Below the pieces are notes generated by a model, which made no database searches, was not told the DNA's origin, and saw only the letters and a list, made by a program, of their open reading frames with translations. The position numbers and the translations under genes are program-made. DNA of 64,000 nucleotides from Erigeron canadensis (Eukaryota; Streptophyta; Magnoliopsida; Asterales; Asteraceae). Within the stretch, counting starts at the first letter, position 1. Every line of letters starts with the position of its first letter. Of the stretch, positions 23,218 through 34,814 are shown piece by piece. The stretch is taken from positions 30,752,735 through 30,816,734 of the forward strand of contig NC_057769.1 in the NCBI RefSeq assembly GCF_010389155.1, written 5' to 3'.

Positions 23218-25240
23218 CTAAACATATTAGCAAGTTGTAAATATATATAACAATTCTTTCGTTTTCAACTTTGATATATAAATAAATAAGTATTTCTTAT
23301 TTGAGAATAATGATAATGAAATTTCATCATACATACAAATTGGAGACTCTAAATGGTTGATTTGTGATTTAATAAAATTATAAATGAAGTGGACTTTTTT
23401 TTTTTTTTTAGGAAAAGATAGGGAAATGAGATTACAATAGCAAGTTGTAAGTTTTATGATTTTAATAAGAGTGACCAATTTCGATGTTGTTTTAACCAAA
23501 TCTGCTTAGAGACTCGACTCGACTCAACTCGCAACCCCAATTCCATCTCGCCTATTCCATTTTTTAGCAAAACATGTTATTATGTGTAGATAATTAAGAT
23601 GATAGTTGGTGGTATTCTTTTTATTGTTCTTTCTTTAGTTGTCATCTTTGACCATCGAATTCAAGTTATTACAGGTTATATTACAAAAGATTGATTATCT
23701 AAAAAAGAAAAAAAAATTATTCGAGTGTATTTAAACATACCCTATAGGTACAAAAAAAAGCATTTTGATCGGTGACCGAGTGAAACACCACCCCACCACC
23801 CTATAGGTAGTTATCCAACACTTCGTCCACCTTGATATTTATAATTTTCTCTTTAAAAAATGTTTAGTTTGTGTTTCTTTTATATTTTGAGTTAATCTTG
23901 AGTTATTTGTATAGCATGAGCCAAAACCTAGTTAAACTAAATATATTAGCAAGTATATATATATATATATATATATATAAAAAGGGAAAATGATCCGTAC
24001 TGCAGACTTTACCTAAGCTTAGGTATTGCCACATTAAAAAAGTTACATATTAAACCTTTGAATTTAATAAACATACATAACCCCCTGAATTTTACATAAT
24101 TACCCCTGCTTTACCTAAGATAGGTACTGCATGCTTTACCTAACCTTTCCCCCAAAAAAAATCGTTTTCAACTTTGATATATAAATAGATGAGTTATTTT
24201 TATTTAAGAACAATGATAATGAAATTTCATCATACATACAAATAGGAGATTGTAATTGGTTGATTTGTGATTTAATAAAATAATAAATGAAGTACCGACC
24301 TTTTTGAAGGAAAAACAATGGAAATGAGATTACACTAGCAAGTTGTAAGTTCTATGTTTTTATGCCATTAAACAATACAAAATGAAATACATAAGTCAAA
24401 CCAACTTTTTTATGTATTTTTTTATATTAACAAAATTAAAAAAAGATATTTAAAAGTTTTAAAAATGAGGGGAAAGACTTTTGAAAAGAAAGATAAAAGT
24501 AGTATATATAATACTTTTTTATAATGACAATCCAACCTTCGCATACTCGTAAACTACAAAAATGTTTAGGATGCAACTTAAGATTTTCAAACATTCTGAC
24601 CGACGACCGGGTAGAACACCATCCTACCCATTAAGTATCTGTCCGGCTTCACCCCCCCCCCCCCCCCCCCCACCCCCCATCTAATTTGTTTTATCTTTTT
24701 CTTGGTTTTTTGTCTTCAGATGAAAAAAGTGATGAGGAATAGGGAAGCATTCCGCTCATCTTGGTATGTACAGTTTTTTCTTTGAAATAATGTTTATTAC
24801 TTTGTGATTTGTTAATATTTTATTTAAATTTCACAAAAAATATATGTTTGTTCTTTAAAAGTTGCTCTTATAGTTAATTTTGAGTCTTCGTTAAAAAAAT
24901 TTTATCACACAAGCGCAAGCCAAAAACTTAGTTAAACTAAATATAAAAGTTGTAAATATATAAACAATTCTTTCGTTTTCAACTTTGATATATAGATAAA
25001 TAAGTATTTTTTATTTGAGAACAATGATCATGAAATTTCATCATACATACAAATTGGAAATTGTCATTGGTTGACTTGTGATTTAATAAATAAAAAATTA
25101 AGTACCGACTTTTCCGAAGGAAAAAAAATGGAGATAAGATTACACTAGCAAGTTGTAAGTATTATGTTTTTAAACCATTTATCAATACAAAATGAAATAC
25201 ATAAGTAATACCGACTTTTTTATGTATTTTTTTTTAATAT
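23218..25240. repeat. Three tandem ~0.8-0.9 kb repeats 5' of the NLR
   Basis: Units begin near 23218, 23935 and 24930. CGTTTTCAACTTTGATATAT recurs near 23259, 24163 and 24973, followed each time by ATGAAATTTCATCATACATAC and AGCAAGTTGTAAGT. A second shared block, GTGAAACACCA/GTAGAACACCA, lies near 23775 and 24610. The third unit is partial. Unit 2 carries a TA microsatellite (about 23955-23981) and a ~150-bp insertion with repeated TTTACCTAA (about 23990-24145). No frame is conserved across the units. Confidence 0.8.
24652..24678 (+). repeat. Long C homopolymer
   Basis: An almost unbroken run of about 20 C residues, then A and six more C. The exact length is prone to sequencing error. Confidence 0.8.
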
Positions 25241-25266
25241 ATTACGAGTAACAAAATTAATAAAAT

Positions 25267-25493
25267 ACCTTGGATCAGTGGTAAACACCCTTGTCTTTGG
25301 AAACAGAGGTCATGGGTTCGATCCTCATCCCATGCAAAGGTTGGAGGGCCTTTTCTACCATTTAGGTAGAAACTGGAAGCAGTCTCTCTAATTAGGTAGA
25401 GGTAAGGTCTGCCTACATCTTAACCTCCCCCATACACCGTCGAGGTATTGGGGCTCAAAACCCGCGAAAGACGGCACTGAGCAATTACTTACT
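25267..25493 (+). mobile_element. tRNA-derived SINE, family 1, copy 1
   Basis: It begins with a box A-like TGGATCAGTGG and has a box B GGTTCGATCC 40-50 bp later (about 25316). Shared downstream landmarks with 32209-32441 are GGAAACAGAGGTCATG, CTGGAAGCAG, GGTAGAGGTAAGG and CATACACCGTCGA. It ends CTTACT followed by T. Target duplications are not clear. Confidence 0.85.
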
Positions 25494-25700
25494 TTTTTTT
25501 TTTACTAAAAAATTTAAAAGGGAGAAGGGAGACCGTTGATGAGAGGATTGGTTGTTAAACCCTCTTTTAGCTTTGTAAATGTTTAGGAAGCTCGCCTTGA
25601 GCTCCTTTTTGATTTTGATATAAAATCCACGGTTCAAAAAGAAAAAAAGGAAGACCGTTGAAAAGATGAATATATATATATATATATATATATAGTGAAA

Positions 25701-26184
25701 GTGAAAAGTTATTTTGAGAACCTCTTTTTTTTGAGAACCTTTGAGAACTTTTCAAATCAAGCCCAACCGATGATTATTCTTTACATAAAAATTGTTTTTT
25801 GATTGTTTCTGAATAACTTATGTGTAATTTTGAAGTTTATAATTGTGTGGAGACATGGATTATCATCCGTTATACAATTATGTGGAGATTTGAATTCTTG
25901 ATCACATGTGCACGAATATTGCTATGATTACATGTGATCGACTTGCATACATGTGATCATAGCAATATTCGTGCACATGTGATCAAGAATCCAAATTTCC
26001 ACATAATTGTATAACGGATGATAATCCATGCCTGCACACAATTATAAACTTCAAAGTTACACATAAGTTATTAAGAAAACAATTAAAAAATAATTTTCAT
26101 GTAAAGAACAATCATCGATTGGGTTTGATTTGAAAAGTTCTCAAAGGTTCTCGCAAAAAAAAAGGTTTTCAAAATAACTTTACC
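25701..26184. mobile_element. Foldback element, 235-bp inverted arms
   Basis: The left arm 25701-25935 and right arm 25949-26184 are near-perfect reverse complements around a 13-bp spacer. The arms begin GTGAAAAGTTATTTTGAG and meet at CGAATATTGCTATGAT. The structure could form a long double-stranded RNA if transcribed. A TA microsatellite (25671-25694) sits at its left edge. It encodes nothing. The class is uncertain: foldback or MITE. Confidence 0.88.
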
Positions 26185-26185
26185 C

Positions 26186-26421
26186 GTGAAAAGTTATTTT
26201 GAGAACCTTTTTTTGTGCGAAAACCTTTAAGAACTTTTCAAATCAGGCCCAACCGATGATTATTCTTTACATGAAAATTGTTTTTTGATTGTTTTCTGAA
26301 TAACTTATGTGTAATTTTGAAGTTTATAATTGTGTGGGGCATGGATTATCATCCGTTATACAATTATGTGGAGATTTAATTTTTTGATCACATGTGCACG
26401 AATATTGCTATGATTACATGT
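26186..26421. repeat. Third arm copy of the foldback, direct orientation
   Basis: It repeats 25701-25935 in the same orientation, one base after the foldback ends, and stops at the arm's inner end (GATTACATGT). It implies a half-element or an unequal exchange product. Confidence 0.85.
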
Positions 26422-27631
26422 AAGTTAACTCCGACCACCACCATGATCATCTCCGACCACCACCATGATTTTCCGGCCACCGCGTCGCTGGAAAATCATG
26501 TGTAAGTTAACTTACACATGTGTAACTTACACATGATTTTCCGGTGGGCCCGTCGCCGGAAAGTTTTAGTGTTTTTACAAAAAAGTCTTGTATATCGTAG
26601 TAGATGATGATGGTGGTGTATAAGTTACAAAAATCAATAGACTTTTTTTAGGTGGGCTCATTTTATCTTATATATATAGGGTAACACTCCGGTGAGAACA
26701 CTCTTACTTGTTCTTATTTTTATAGTGTTCTCATTGGATGGCCACCATATATATATTCGATATAGTCGTTTTTATGTATATTCGATGTCTTTATGTTATG
26801 TATGAATTTTTCGGGGATATAGCATGTATAATGGATGAATATTGTTAAATATGTTTGAAGAATGATTCGTTAGAGATTAAGGTCGAGTAGCGAGATGATT
26901 TGGCAAAGGAAAATGAAAAAACAAGTAGTTGTATTTGGTGTTTCTGTAACGCATGCATAGTATGCACCGCACATTGATGTCAAATCGAAGACCGAACTTT
27001 CACAAAAATGATTTATACACCGTATTACCGCACAAAGAAAACAGGAGTTTTAAAAATCAAGTTTATGCACCGCATGAGTTTCATGTGTTGTACAAGTCTG
27101 TCGAAGGTTTTCAAAAAATGCAAGGTTGTGCGGTGCTGGTTTACATTGGATTGGCTATCCACATGACAAACATAGTTGCCCAAAGTAGGCGAATTTCCAA
27201 GTCGAATGTATGCAATTCAACTGGGCATGTCATTCTCAAAAATACCTGCAGAAAAGTTTGAATCTGAAACATACACGAGGTGATGATGGTAGTACAGGTT
27301 AACAAAAACACAACTCGCAAAAATAAGAATGAGTGCGAGCATGTTACAGAAACAAAGCTTTGTTGAATGCTCACACAATTATTTCGAATCACTCGTATCA
27401 TATTACTATTTCTATATTCCACAAAACAAAATATATCAGTTTTATTAAGAGTATCTGAATCATAACAAATCTATCATATCCATTAATAACCACTACAAAA
27501 ATAAATAAAAAAAAAAATCGACATCAGCACAAGGATGTAATACAAAGCCATCCAAAATTTAGTAACTTTTCATGTTCAATTTTGCAATGCAAAGCCATTC
27601 ACAAACTAGAAAAATGTTCTGCATAAAATGG
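26422..27631. other. Intergenic with short palindromes
   Basis: A short inverted repeat around GATTTTCCGG (about 26467-26545) lies at the start. A repeat-like block follows from 26690 (GTGAGAACACTCTTACTTGTTC). The 102-residue frame at 26953-27261 has no recognisable domain and is not called. The end may contain VPS37 3' UTR. Confidence 0.4.
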
Positions 27632-30600
27632 TCAACTGCCCAAAGAAGTCTTCGCTGCGAGGTGTGTGAGAGCCCGTTTATGGTAAACAACACGTAGCTT
27701 TTTATACTTCTGAACGAACGTCGTAAGATCAATTTCTTTTTCAAGAAGCTGCTCATGGAGCTTCTCAGATTCCTCATCGGTTTTACTCATAGCCTCTGAA
27801 ACATATGAAGAAAATAAAAATTAGAAGGGGGTGATTACATCCCCAATTAACTTATATATAGTTCAATTTGGGTTAATTTTTACAAAACATGAATTTTAAC
27901 CATTTTAGAAAACTAATCATATATTTAATTACTTAGATAACATAACTTTGTAGATCATACTTGACACCCCATTGTTTGATTTTCTAATCTTGGACAAAAA
28001 TTCAGGTCAATCCAGCCGGGATTTGCCAGTTTAGACTCGTACCAAGATGTTATCTATTATGACCCACAACTGACACTCCTATCTTGCAACATCAATTTTA
28101 CATGAACGCAAGCGTACTATCCTACAAAACCCTAATTTGATCAGAAGGAACGGTACTAAATCAATTTGACATGTTTTTTTATATATAGTTTAAACAACAA
28201 TTTCGTGTTGAGTCTGCGTCCATGAGCTAAGCCAGACTGAGATTGAAATTCAATTATCTTCAGATGATTTTACCAAGTATCCAAAACTTGTTAAACCCAA
28301 GCTGCATTTTTGCAATCTCGGCTTAAAAAACAGTAAGAAATTCTTTATGTAGACTGAAGTCCTTGAAGAAGGCCTAAGAGATCATATAGATTTGTACAGT
28401 ATAACTTGAAATAGAGGTTCCAAATTTATATATGAAGTTTGTGAATCGCCAATGTTGACCGACATCTTAAATGATACTTTCAACCCATTTACTTACTAAA
28501 AGGTCCATCTGGGTTATGCATGATCTGTAATGTGTCAGCCGGGTAATAAAATTTGCTAAAAAGGAAATTCATATTTATTGAAAAAGGACAATAAAACTAG
28601 ATTCTATGCAAACCCTTTGAACCTATTTAATGTTTTAAAATATAACAAAAATATTACCGGCTTTAACCTGAGCCTATTTTCACCAGCTACAGTCTGCCCA
28701 ACCCGCCCACTTGTTACCGCTAATAGACAGATAACAAAAACTTCATTCCTCCAAAATCCTGTGTCTTCAAGAATGAGCAAAGCATTACCTTGTAACTTGT
28801 GTAGCAAGGAACCAGGGGAGTAACATTTAAGGAGTTCAGCTTTTCTCTTGGTAAGATCATTTAGCTTTTCCTGAGCAGATGCTAGCTCACTCGTTCTAAT
28901 TATCATGCACTGTACCATAAGAAAATAGCAAAAAGATTGAGCCTTTTAATACTAAGATGACACTTGTATACTAATATTATAGCGCTCACCAATGTTACCA
29001 TCAATCTCTTTCTATAAAACTTTAAGTTAAAACATGCTATTCTATAAAAATTATTTTGATCAGTTTGATGGTAGTGGTTGCTACAGGTTTATGCTACCTG
29101 AAAACCTCACCTGGTTCCTCAACTCTGTTATCTGGGGTTCCTTTTCCAGGTTTTGTCCTGCATGACAAACACATCATAGAAACTCGTAAACTTTACTTTC
29201 TCTGTCCCCTCAAACAGTTTTTTTATTTTTCTCAATTGGATGGATAAATCATACATATAAACAAAGAACCAGATTAAGAAACCAAAAAATTACTACAGCT
29301 CAGCATATATATTCTATATCCACAGTTGTGCAGATCCTTGTCATCTTTCCTCCCTTATAAAGCATTTAACAATCCTTTTCTAACCATGTAGGCTTAGTTT
29401 GGAACTATTTACAAAGTATTATTAAATATCAAATTCCAGATAACCAAAAAATGAACGATACACTAAAAACATAATTGATCCATATGAAAAGTATTCGGTC
29501 TGCATAGCATGGATTTGGCAATATCCTCGATGAACTAGGTACTACATATGAGGGTACACAAAAAGCCGACACCATTAATAAGCAAAAGATGTTCAAACAA
29601 AGAAGTATAGTAGGAAAAATGGACAATTTTTGTTCTTGACAGGAAATAATAGGCATTTGTAACCATTTGTTACTAACGAGTTTTATGTTTTAAGTCATAG
29701 TCTCATTTAAAATCACAGTTTCTTTTATAGTAAAAGTAAGAATGCTTATTTGACCACCATTGTCATAAAGATCAGTAATTAATTGGGTTGACAATATTTC
29801 CCTATTTTGCCAAGTATCGAATGTTATTTAAGGCATTCGGCCAAAAATATATAAAAAACTGCTGTCTAATCAAATGTTCGTACAGAGAAGTAGAAGATTA
29901 TACTATATTATACTATATCTGGAAAAATGGTGGATCGCTTAACGGATTGATACGCCTTCGGGTTAAAACCATGTTGTTTTTAGTACAACTGAAAGAAGCC
30001 GGACTGGGCTACAACTCATAAGTCCACTTCTGAATTTTTAAACCTAAGGCAAAATCCTTATTGTAACATTATAATTATAACCACAGTGACTAAAATATTG
30101 AATACATATAGTTAGAAGATTGCAATGTTGTGTGCACCGAAATCAAGCTTTGGGCGACTTTCAGCCCTATTGAGATAAAGCAAAAGAACCAGCTCATTCA
30201 TAAGTCAATGGTCGAAATTGCCACCTCTTGTAAACAAAACTAACTTGGCAGTATTTTTCTTAAATCCAATATTCTTACATTTCACAGGTAAGACAAAGCA
30301 ACGAAAGAACCAGCTCACTCATAAGTAAATGGTTGGCATTGCCACCTCTCACAGGTATTACAACTAACTTCGACTATTATTTTAAAATCGACCGTATTGA
30401 CATTTCACTGGTAAGACAAAGCAATGGTACATGTAAAATTTTGATAAAAGTCTAAACAATGAGTAACAAACTTACTAGCAAGCTGCACGGTTTCATTTCG
30501 GAGCTCATCTCTTACCTGAAAAAGATAATAATAATTAAATATAAAGTTAAAAGCAATTCAAGTATCAAATTAAAATGAAGTTTGATGCTTACATTGTTCT

Positions 30601-31711
30601 GAGTTCTCACAGGGTCAATTGAATGTAGAAATTGTTGATAAGCCACTGGATCAGAAAGCTTCCGTAACTCGTCAACACTACATCAATCATCAAATACAAA
30701 ATACAATGAAACCATTGGCAGAAATAACAAAGATAATAAAATTAGCAAAACAATATTTCAATATCCAAAGCATAATCCTGAAAAAGGTGGAACCAAAAGC
30801 ATAATGATTGAACTTTTGAGCATGTAACACAAAATTTCAACATCCAAAGCTTCATCCAGGCCAATTTTTCCACATACATGTGAATATCGACCATGCTTCT
30901 CTTTTATAAAACAGAAAACTAGAAATAAAATATATAATGCTATAGCCTATAAAGATGAACATCAGTTCTAAAACGCTTATAATCTCCAACCAAGACATCA
31001 ACGCTGTTGTTCCCAACGACTATCATAATGATCTTTAAAACTACGTAATATAAAATACTGAAGGAACGAAATCGAAAGAAAAGCTACCTTTTGTCCTTCA
31101 AATAACCAATAATACCAGCAGCCTCCGAGGGAGAAACTTGAGGCCGGTCCCCAACCCGCGGTGAATACGCATTTGAATTGGTTCTACCAGGAGTCCCAGG
31201 GCGAGACGAACTGGGTGAGCTACCAACCGGAGGAGGATGCCATGAATTCGCCGTACTTTCTTGTGGCCTTTGATCAACTGGTTGTTCTTGTGAACCCCTG
31301 AAAGTTAACAACAGTTAATTTCTTTAATCTTTACAAACACGAAATCACGAACAAGTTTAAACAGTTTCGCAATCATTAATCATTTCACTTTTCACATACC
31401 GAAACTACACAAAACACACGATTAGATAATCCTAAATCAATATATATTTGCAGCATTAATCATATAACTCTATATATTTATATATATATAGTGTACAAAA
31501 ATACACAGTTTAAGAAATGCACAGCTAATGTATTTTTTCCCTAAAATAAAAATATACAGTTTAGTTTTTAATATAATATTGAATTTCACAATCACAACCT
31601 AGAAGAGTAAATGTAAATACATATATAATCAATATAGAAATACTAAAATAACACAAAATTAAATCACAAAATAATAAGTAATTAAAAAAATACTTACCAG
31701 AACCTAAACAT
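27632..31711 (-). CDS. VPS37: VPS37-like ESCRT-I subunit, 7 exons
   Basis: Coding exons on the minus strand are 31711-31698, 31297-31088, 30677-30593, 30515-30476, 29157-29111, 28909-28789 and 27795-27632. All introns are GT/AG, phases agree and the total is 681 nt (226 residues plus stop). The protein begins MFRFWGSQEQ, has a Pro/Ser-rich linker (about residues 15-55), then the Mod(r)/VPS37 helical region: GIIGYLKDKSVDEL, RDELRNETVQLA, LEKEPQITELRNQ, RTSELASAQEKL and YSPGSLLHKLQ, ending AAKTSLGS. VPS37 is a subunit of ESCRT-I, which sorts ubiquitinated membrane proteins into multivesicular endosomes. The order and spacing match plant VPS37 proteins (about 217 residues in Arabidopsis, from memory). 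The first coding exon is only 14 nt. The 5' UTR lies upstream, about 31712-31990. It looks functional. Confidence 0.95.
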
Positions 31712-32188
31712 GTTTATCAGATTCCAGCGGTTTTCTGATCGGCTTTGAATGTAAAAAAAAAGAGAGTTTTATATAATAATGAGGAATTATTATATATATA
31801 TATATATTGTAAGAAAGTTTTTTTATATTAATGATGACTTGAAGTAATCGTTTTCAATTTATTAGGGTTTACCTGGAATTTTTTGTGTTATTTATATGTG
31901 AAAGGAAAGGAAGGGGGAGATCAATCACACCTCACTCAGGAGAGACTTTTTCTTGTTTTTAAGAGTTTTGGATTTTACTTTGATGATTCTTCATTCCCTT
32001 CTTATTTTTGTTTTGCTTCTTTCTTAAGTTTACATATACATATCGATTTCTTATTCTAATTAATTTAATTCTTTATTTTTAATCCGATAACAATAATAAC
32101 GGCTTAGCTATTTATTTGTTGTTTCGCGACCTTTTAAAATAGATAAAAAAAATAATTTAAAAAGAATATTTATTTTTATTTTTAAGGG
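31712..32188 (-). promoter_or_regulatory. VPS37 5' UTR and promoter region
   Basis: AT-rich sequence upstream of the VPS37 start. A pyrimidine-rich leader is visible on the minus strand. A TA microsatellite lies near 31790-31806. No TATA box or start site could be fixed. Confidence 0.4.
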
Positions 32189-32208
32189 ACATACATCCCC
32201 TTTAAAAA
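32189..32208. repeat. SINE target-site duplication (left), 20 bp
   Basis: These 20 bases (ACATACATCC then CCTTTAAAAA) are repeated exactly at 32442-32461. They flank the SINE and fix its ends. Confidence 0.93.
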
Positions 32209-32441
32209 CCAACTGGGTTGGATCAGTGGTTGGAGCTCATGCATCTGGAAACAGAGGTCATGAGTTCAATCCTCATGGCCAGCAAGGCTGGAGGTCTTTT
32301 TCTACCTATGGTAGAACCTGGAAGCAGCCTCTCTACCTTTGGTAGAGGTAAGGCTGTCTACATATAACCCCCCCCATACACCGTCGAAGACGGTATTGGG
32401 ACCCAAAACCCATGAAATACGGCATTGGGAGTTACTTACTT
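32209..32441 (+). mobile_element. tRNA-derived SINE, family 1, copy 2
   Basis: It is 233 bp long. The box A-like TGGATCAGTGG and box B-like AGTTCAATCC are followed by the same body as 25267-25493. It ends in CTTACTTACT. The perfect 20-bp target duplication points to LINE-type target-primed integration and to a fairly recent event. Confidence 0.93.
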
Positions 32442-32461
32442 ACATACATCCCCTTTAAAAA

Positions 32462-33669
32462 TTTACTAATCAAGTATGTACCCATTTTATTTTATGTTTA
32501 AACTAGCTAATCAAACCCGGGTTCAACCCGGATTTTTGAAGTAAAATCAGTTCTAACCCGGACATTTTCCGTTAATTTATTGGAAAAAAATCGGATCAAT
32601 ATCAGAAAAAAAAAACTTGAAAATTTTAAAATTTTAACAAAAAAATAATAATTAATGTCGATGGCTATTCATTTATCATTGTATATATATTTTAAAAATT
32701 ATTTATATGAGGATAGAATTATAAGAAAATAAAAATACAAAAAATATGATGTCATATCTTTCTAAAAATTGTGCTAGCAAAGGATGAGTGTTTGCCATTT
32801 CATTCTTTTACTAAAAATAAGTTTTGAAAACAATTTTGTTTTATTAATATAAGAAATAAACCGATGAAAACATTGTTGTTTTTGTAAATTGTTTGTTGTG
32901 AGTATTTGATATCACGGTATGATTTTGATTATGGAGATAACTACTTTTTATAGAAAATATATAAATATAAATAATGATGACAAATTAATTTCAATGGATG
33001 TGTAATAACTATAAAAATAGTTGTAAACGAAAGAATTTTATTCAGGTCTGATTTATTATCACCTAGGTAGGTAATATTGTCATATTTGCTTCATTGCTTA
33101 TATACTCAGGCATCCGTAAACTTTAGGGGTGTTTGATGGAGTGAATAAAAAAAAATGAAATTGAGATAGGGAATAGAGATGTGAGTAAAGAGAATTACAT
33201 TGAAAGAATGGTAAACATTCTCTTGTTTGATATGACTAGAGAATTAAACTTGAGGAATATGAGAAAGAATGATTATCTAGTTTGAATGTGCAAAGGAATG
33301 GATCGAATTACTGAATTCATTTAACCTGAAAATTATTATAAAACAATGGTAGTAAATACAAATTAAAATAAAGCAAAACAATGATAATGTGAAATAAAAC
33401 ATACCTACTTTATAACAATAATCAAATATAAAATCTTTTACAGTTGTATCTCTATCACCCAACATCAATTGAGAAAAAAAATATAATAAAAAAACAAAAG
33501 ATCTATACATTGTTTGCGTTTAAGAGGATGACCATGTATTGAAAGTTTGAAATCTCTTTTGATTTGTGAGTAAGAAGAAAAAGATAAGGAGAGAAAACTA
33601 ACTATGAATGATGAACAACAATTTCTTTGAACATCAAGTTTAATAAAGTAGATCTGAAAATAAAACTGG
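32462..33669. other. Intergenic; possible Helitron 3' hairpin at its start
   Basis: Mostly AT-rich with no gene. Read on the minus strand, 32504-32535 shows the hairpin CCGGGTTGAACCCGG followed by a short spacer and CTAG then T, the layout of a Helitron 3' end. No matching 5' end was found. Confidence 0.4.
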
Positions 33670-33682
33670 AGTTTATCTAAAT

Positions 33683-33859
33683 GGGGTTGGTGGCCCATTT
33701 GTAAGGTCTTTGACCTTGGGAGGATTCACCTGGGTTCGAGTCCCACTTCCTATATTTGTGGGGTGGATTAATAGAGATTTTTTTAGAGTGTTGGGTTTCA
33801 TCTCAGGCATGCTTGTAATTTAGGAGTAGGAGTAGATTAGAATGTTGTTCTAAAAAAAA
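33683..33859 (+). mobile_element. tRNA-derived SINE, family 2
   Basis: It has a box A-like start (GTTGGTGGCCCA), a box B GGTTCGAGTCCC near 33732, and ends in an A-run. Imperfect 13-bp target duplications (11/13) lie at 33670-33682 and 33860-33872. The 3' part (GTTGGGTTTCATCTC, TTAGAATGTTGTTCT) is shared with 51128-51215. Confidence 0.82.
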
Positions 33860-34207
33860 AGTATATCTGAATTTCCTTTTGGATTTGGACAAAATGTGCA
33901 ACTCACGTGATAGGCAAGTTTTGTACCCAATTGATTTAAGCCGGTCTCTCATTCACATGGAAATACAAAATGTAAAGGGAAGTGTTTAACTCAAACATGG
34001 AAAGACAAAATGCATTCTCTGCCATTCCTTAGCTTTTAAATAGGAATTGAAGTTAGAGAATAAGAATGGATATTTAGTCAGTTGTTTCCATTCTCGGTAT
34101 CACTCAAACAAGGGAAGTGTTTCCCTTTTCATTTCTCACCTTTCCTTTTCACCCTACCAAATATCTGCGTAGTCTTAATGTCTCGTTTATGTAATCCGCT
34201 TTTTTTA

Positions 34208-34504
34208 CTTCTCATTATTACTCAGTGGTTGAGCACAAGTTTACATGCTGAAGGTCTCGAGTTCGATACATGATAAGAACATTTAAAGAAATTTTACAAA
34301 TACGTCATCCAGAAGCAGGTTTGAGTCATTTAGAGGGGCAAAGATTTGTCCCAATTAAATGCCGTGCTTTTAGGCAGTTTAGTTGGCGGTTTCTCCTCCT
34401 ACAAGGTATTAAGAGTGAGAAGACCCTCTAACGCGGACCCAGTTAAAAAAACGTAAGTTAGATCCTCTGTTACGAGCAAATGATTCACACCTTTCATAAA
34501 AAAA
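34208..34504 (+). mobile_element. tRNA-derived SINE, family 3
   Basis: A box A-like CTCAGTGGTTGAG and box B-like GAGTTCGATAC (about 34258) lead a ~300-bp element ending in an A-run. ATGTAATCCG occurs at both ends (34189-34198 and 34505-34514), with T-runs after both, as a target duplication. Confidence 0.75.
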
Positions 34505-34814
34505 ATGTAATCCGTTTTTGTTGTATGTAAAAATAATAAATAATTAATTTCTTTTATATCAGAAAATGCTACAACAAATCCAAACAAAACGTTATTACAC
34601 CTCGTATAAAATCATAATAGATTCTTGTAGATCCTCTTATAAAATCCATTTCATGAATATCTCAACTTGCAACACATTTATAGACTATACTAAGATAATT
34701 CAAGTGTATTCCTTTTTTCCCCCGAAATTAGTTCAATACAACTTGGCTCATTCGAGAACACAATTTACGACACAAAAAAATGGTAGATTTTTTGGATGTG
34801 TTACTTAATGAGAG

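Noticed and set aside
25310..25330. tRNA gene suggested by box A and box B
   Set aside because: No acceptor stem or cloverleaf fits. The boxes are the promoter head of a SINE found again at 32209.
26953..27261. 102-residue frame as a gene
   Set aside because: No domain, no leader, surrounded by repeats; composition fits chance.
33120..34180. MITE starting GGGGTGTTTGATGG
   Set aside because: No matching inverted end or target duplication could be found, only loosely similar AATGG-rich sequence near 34080.
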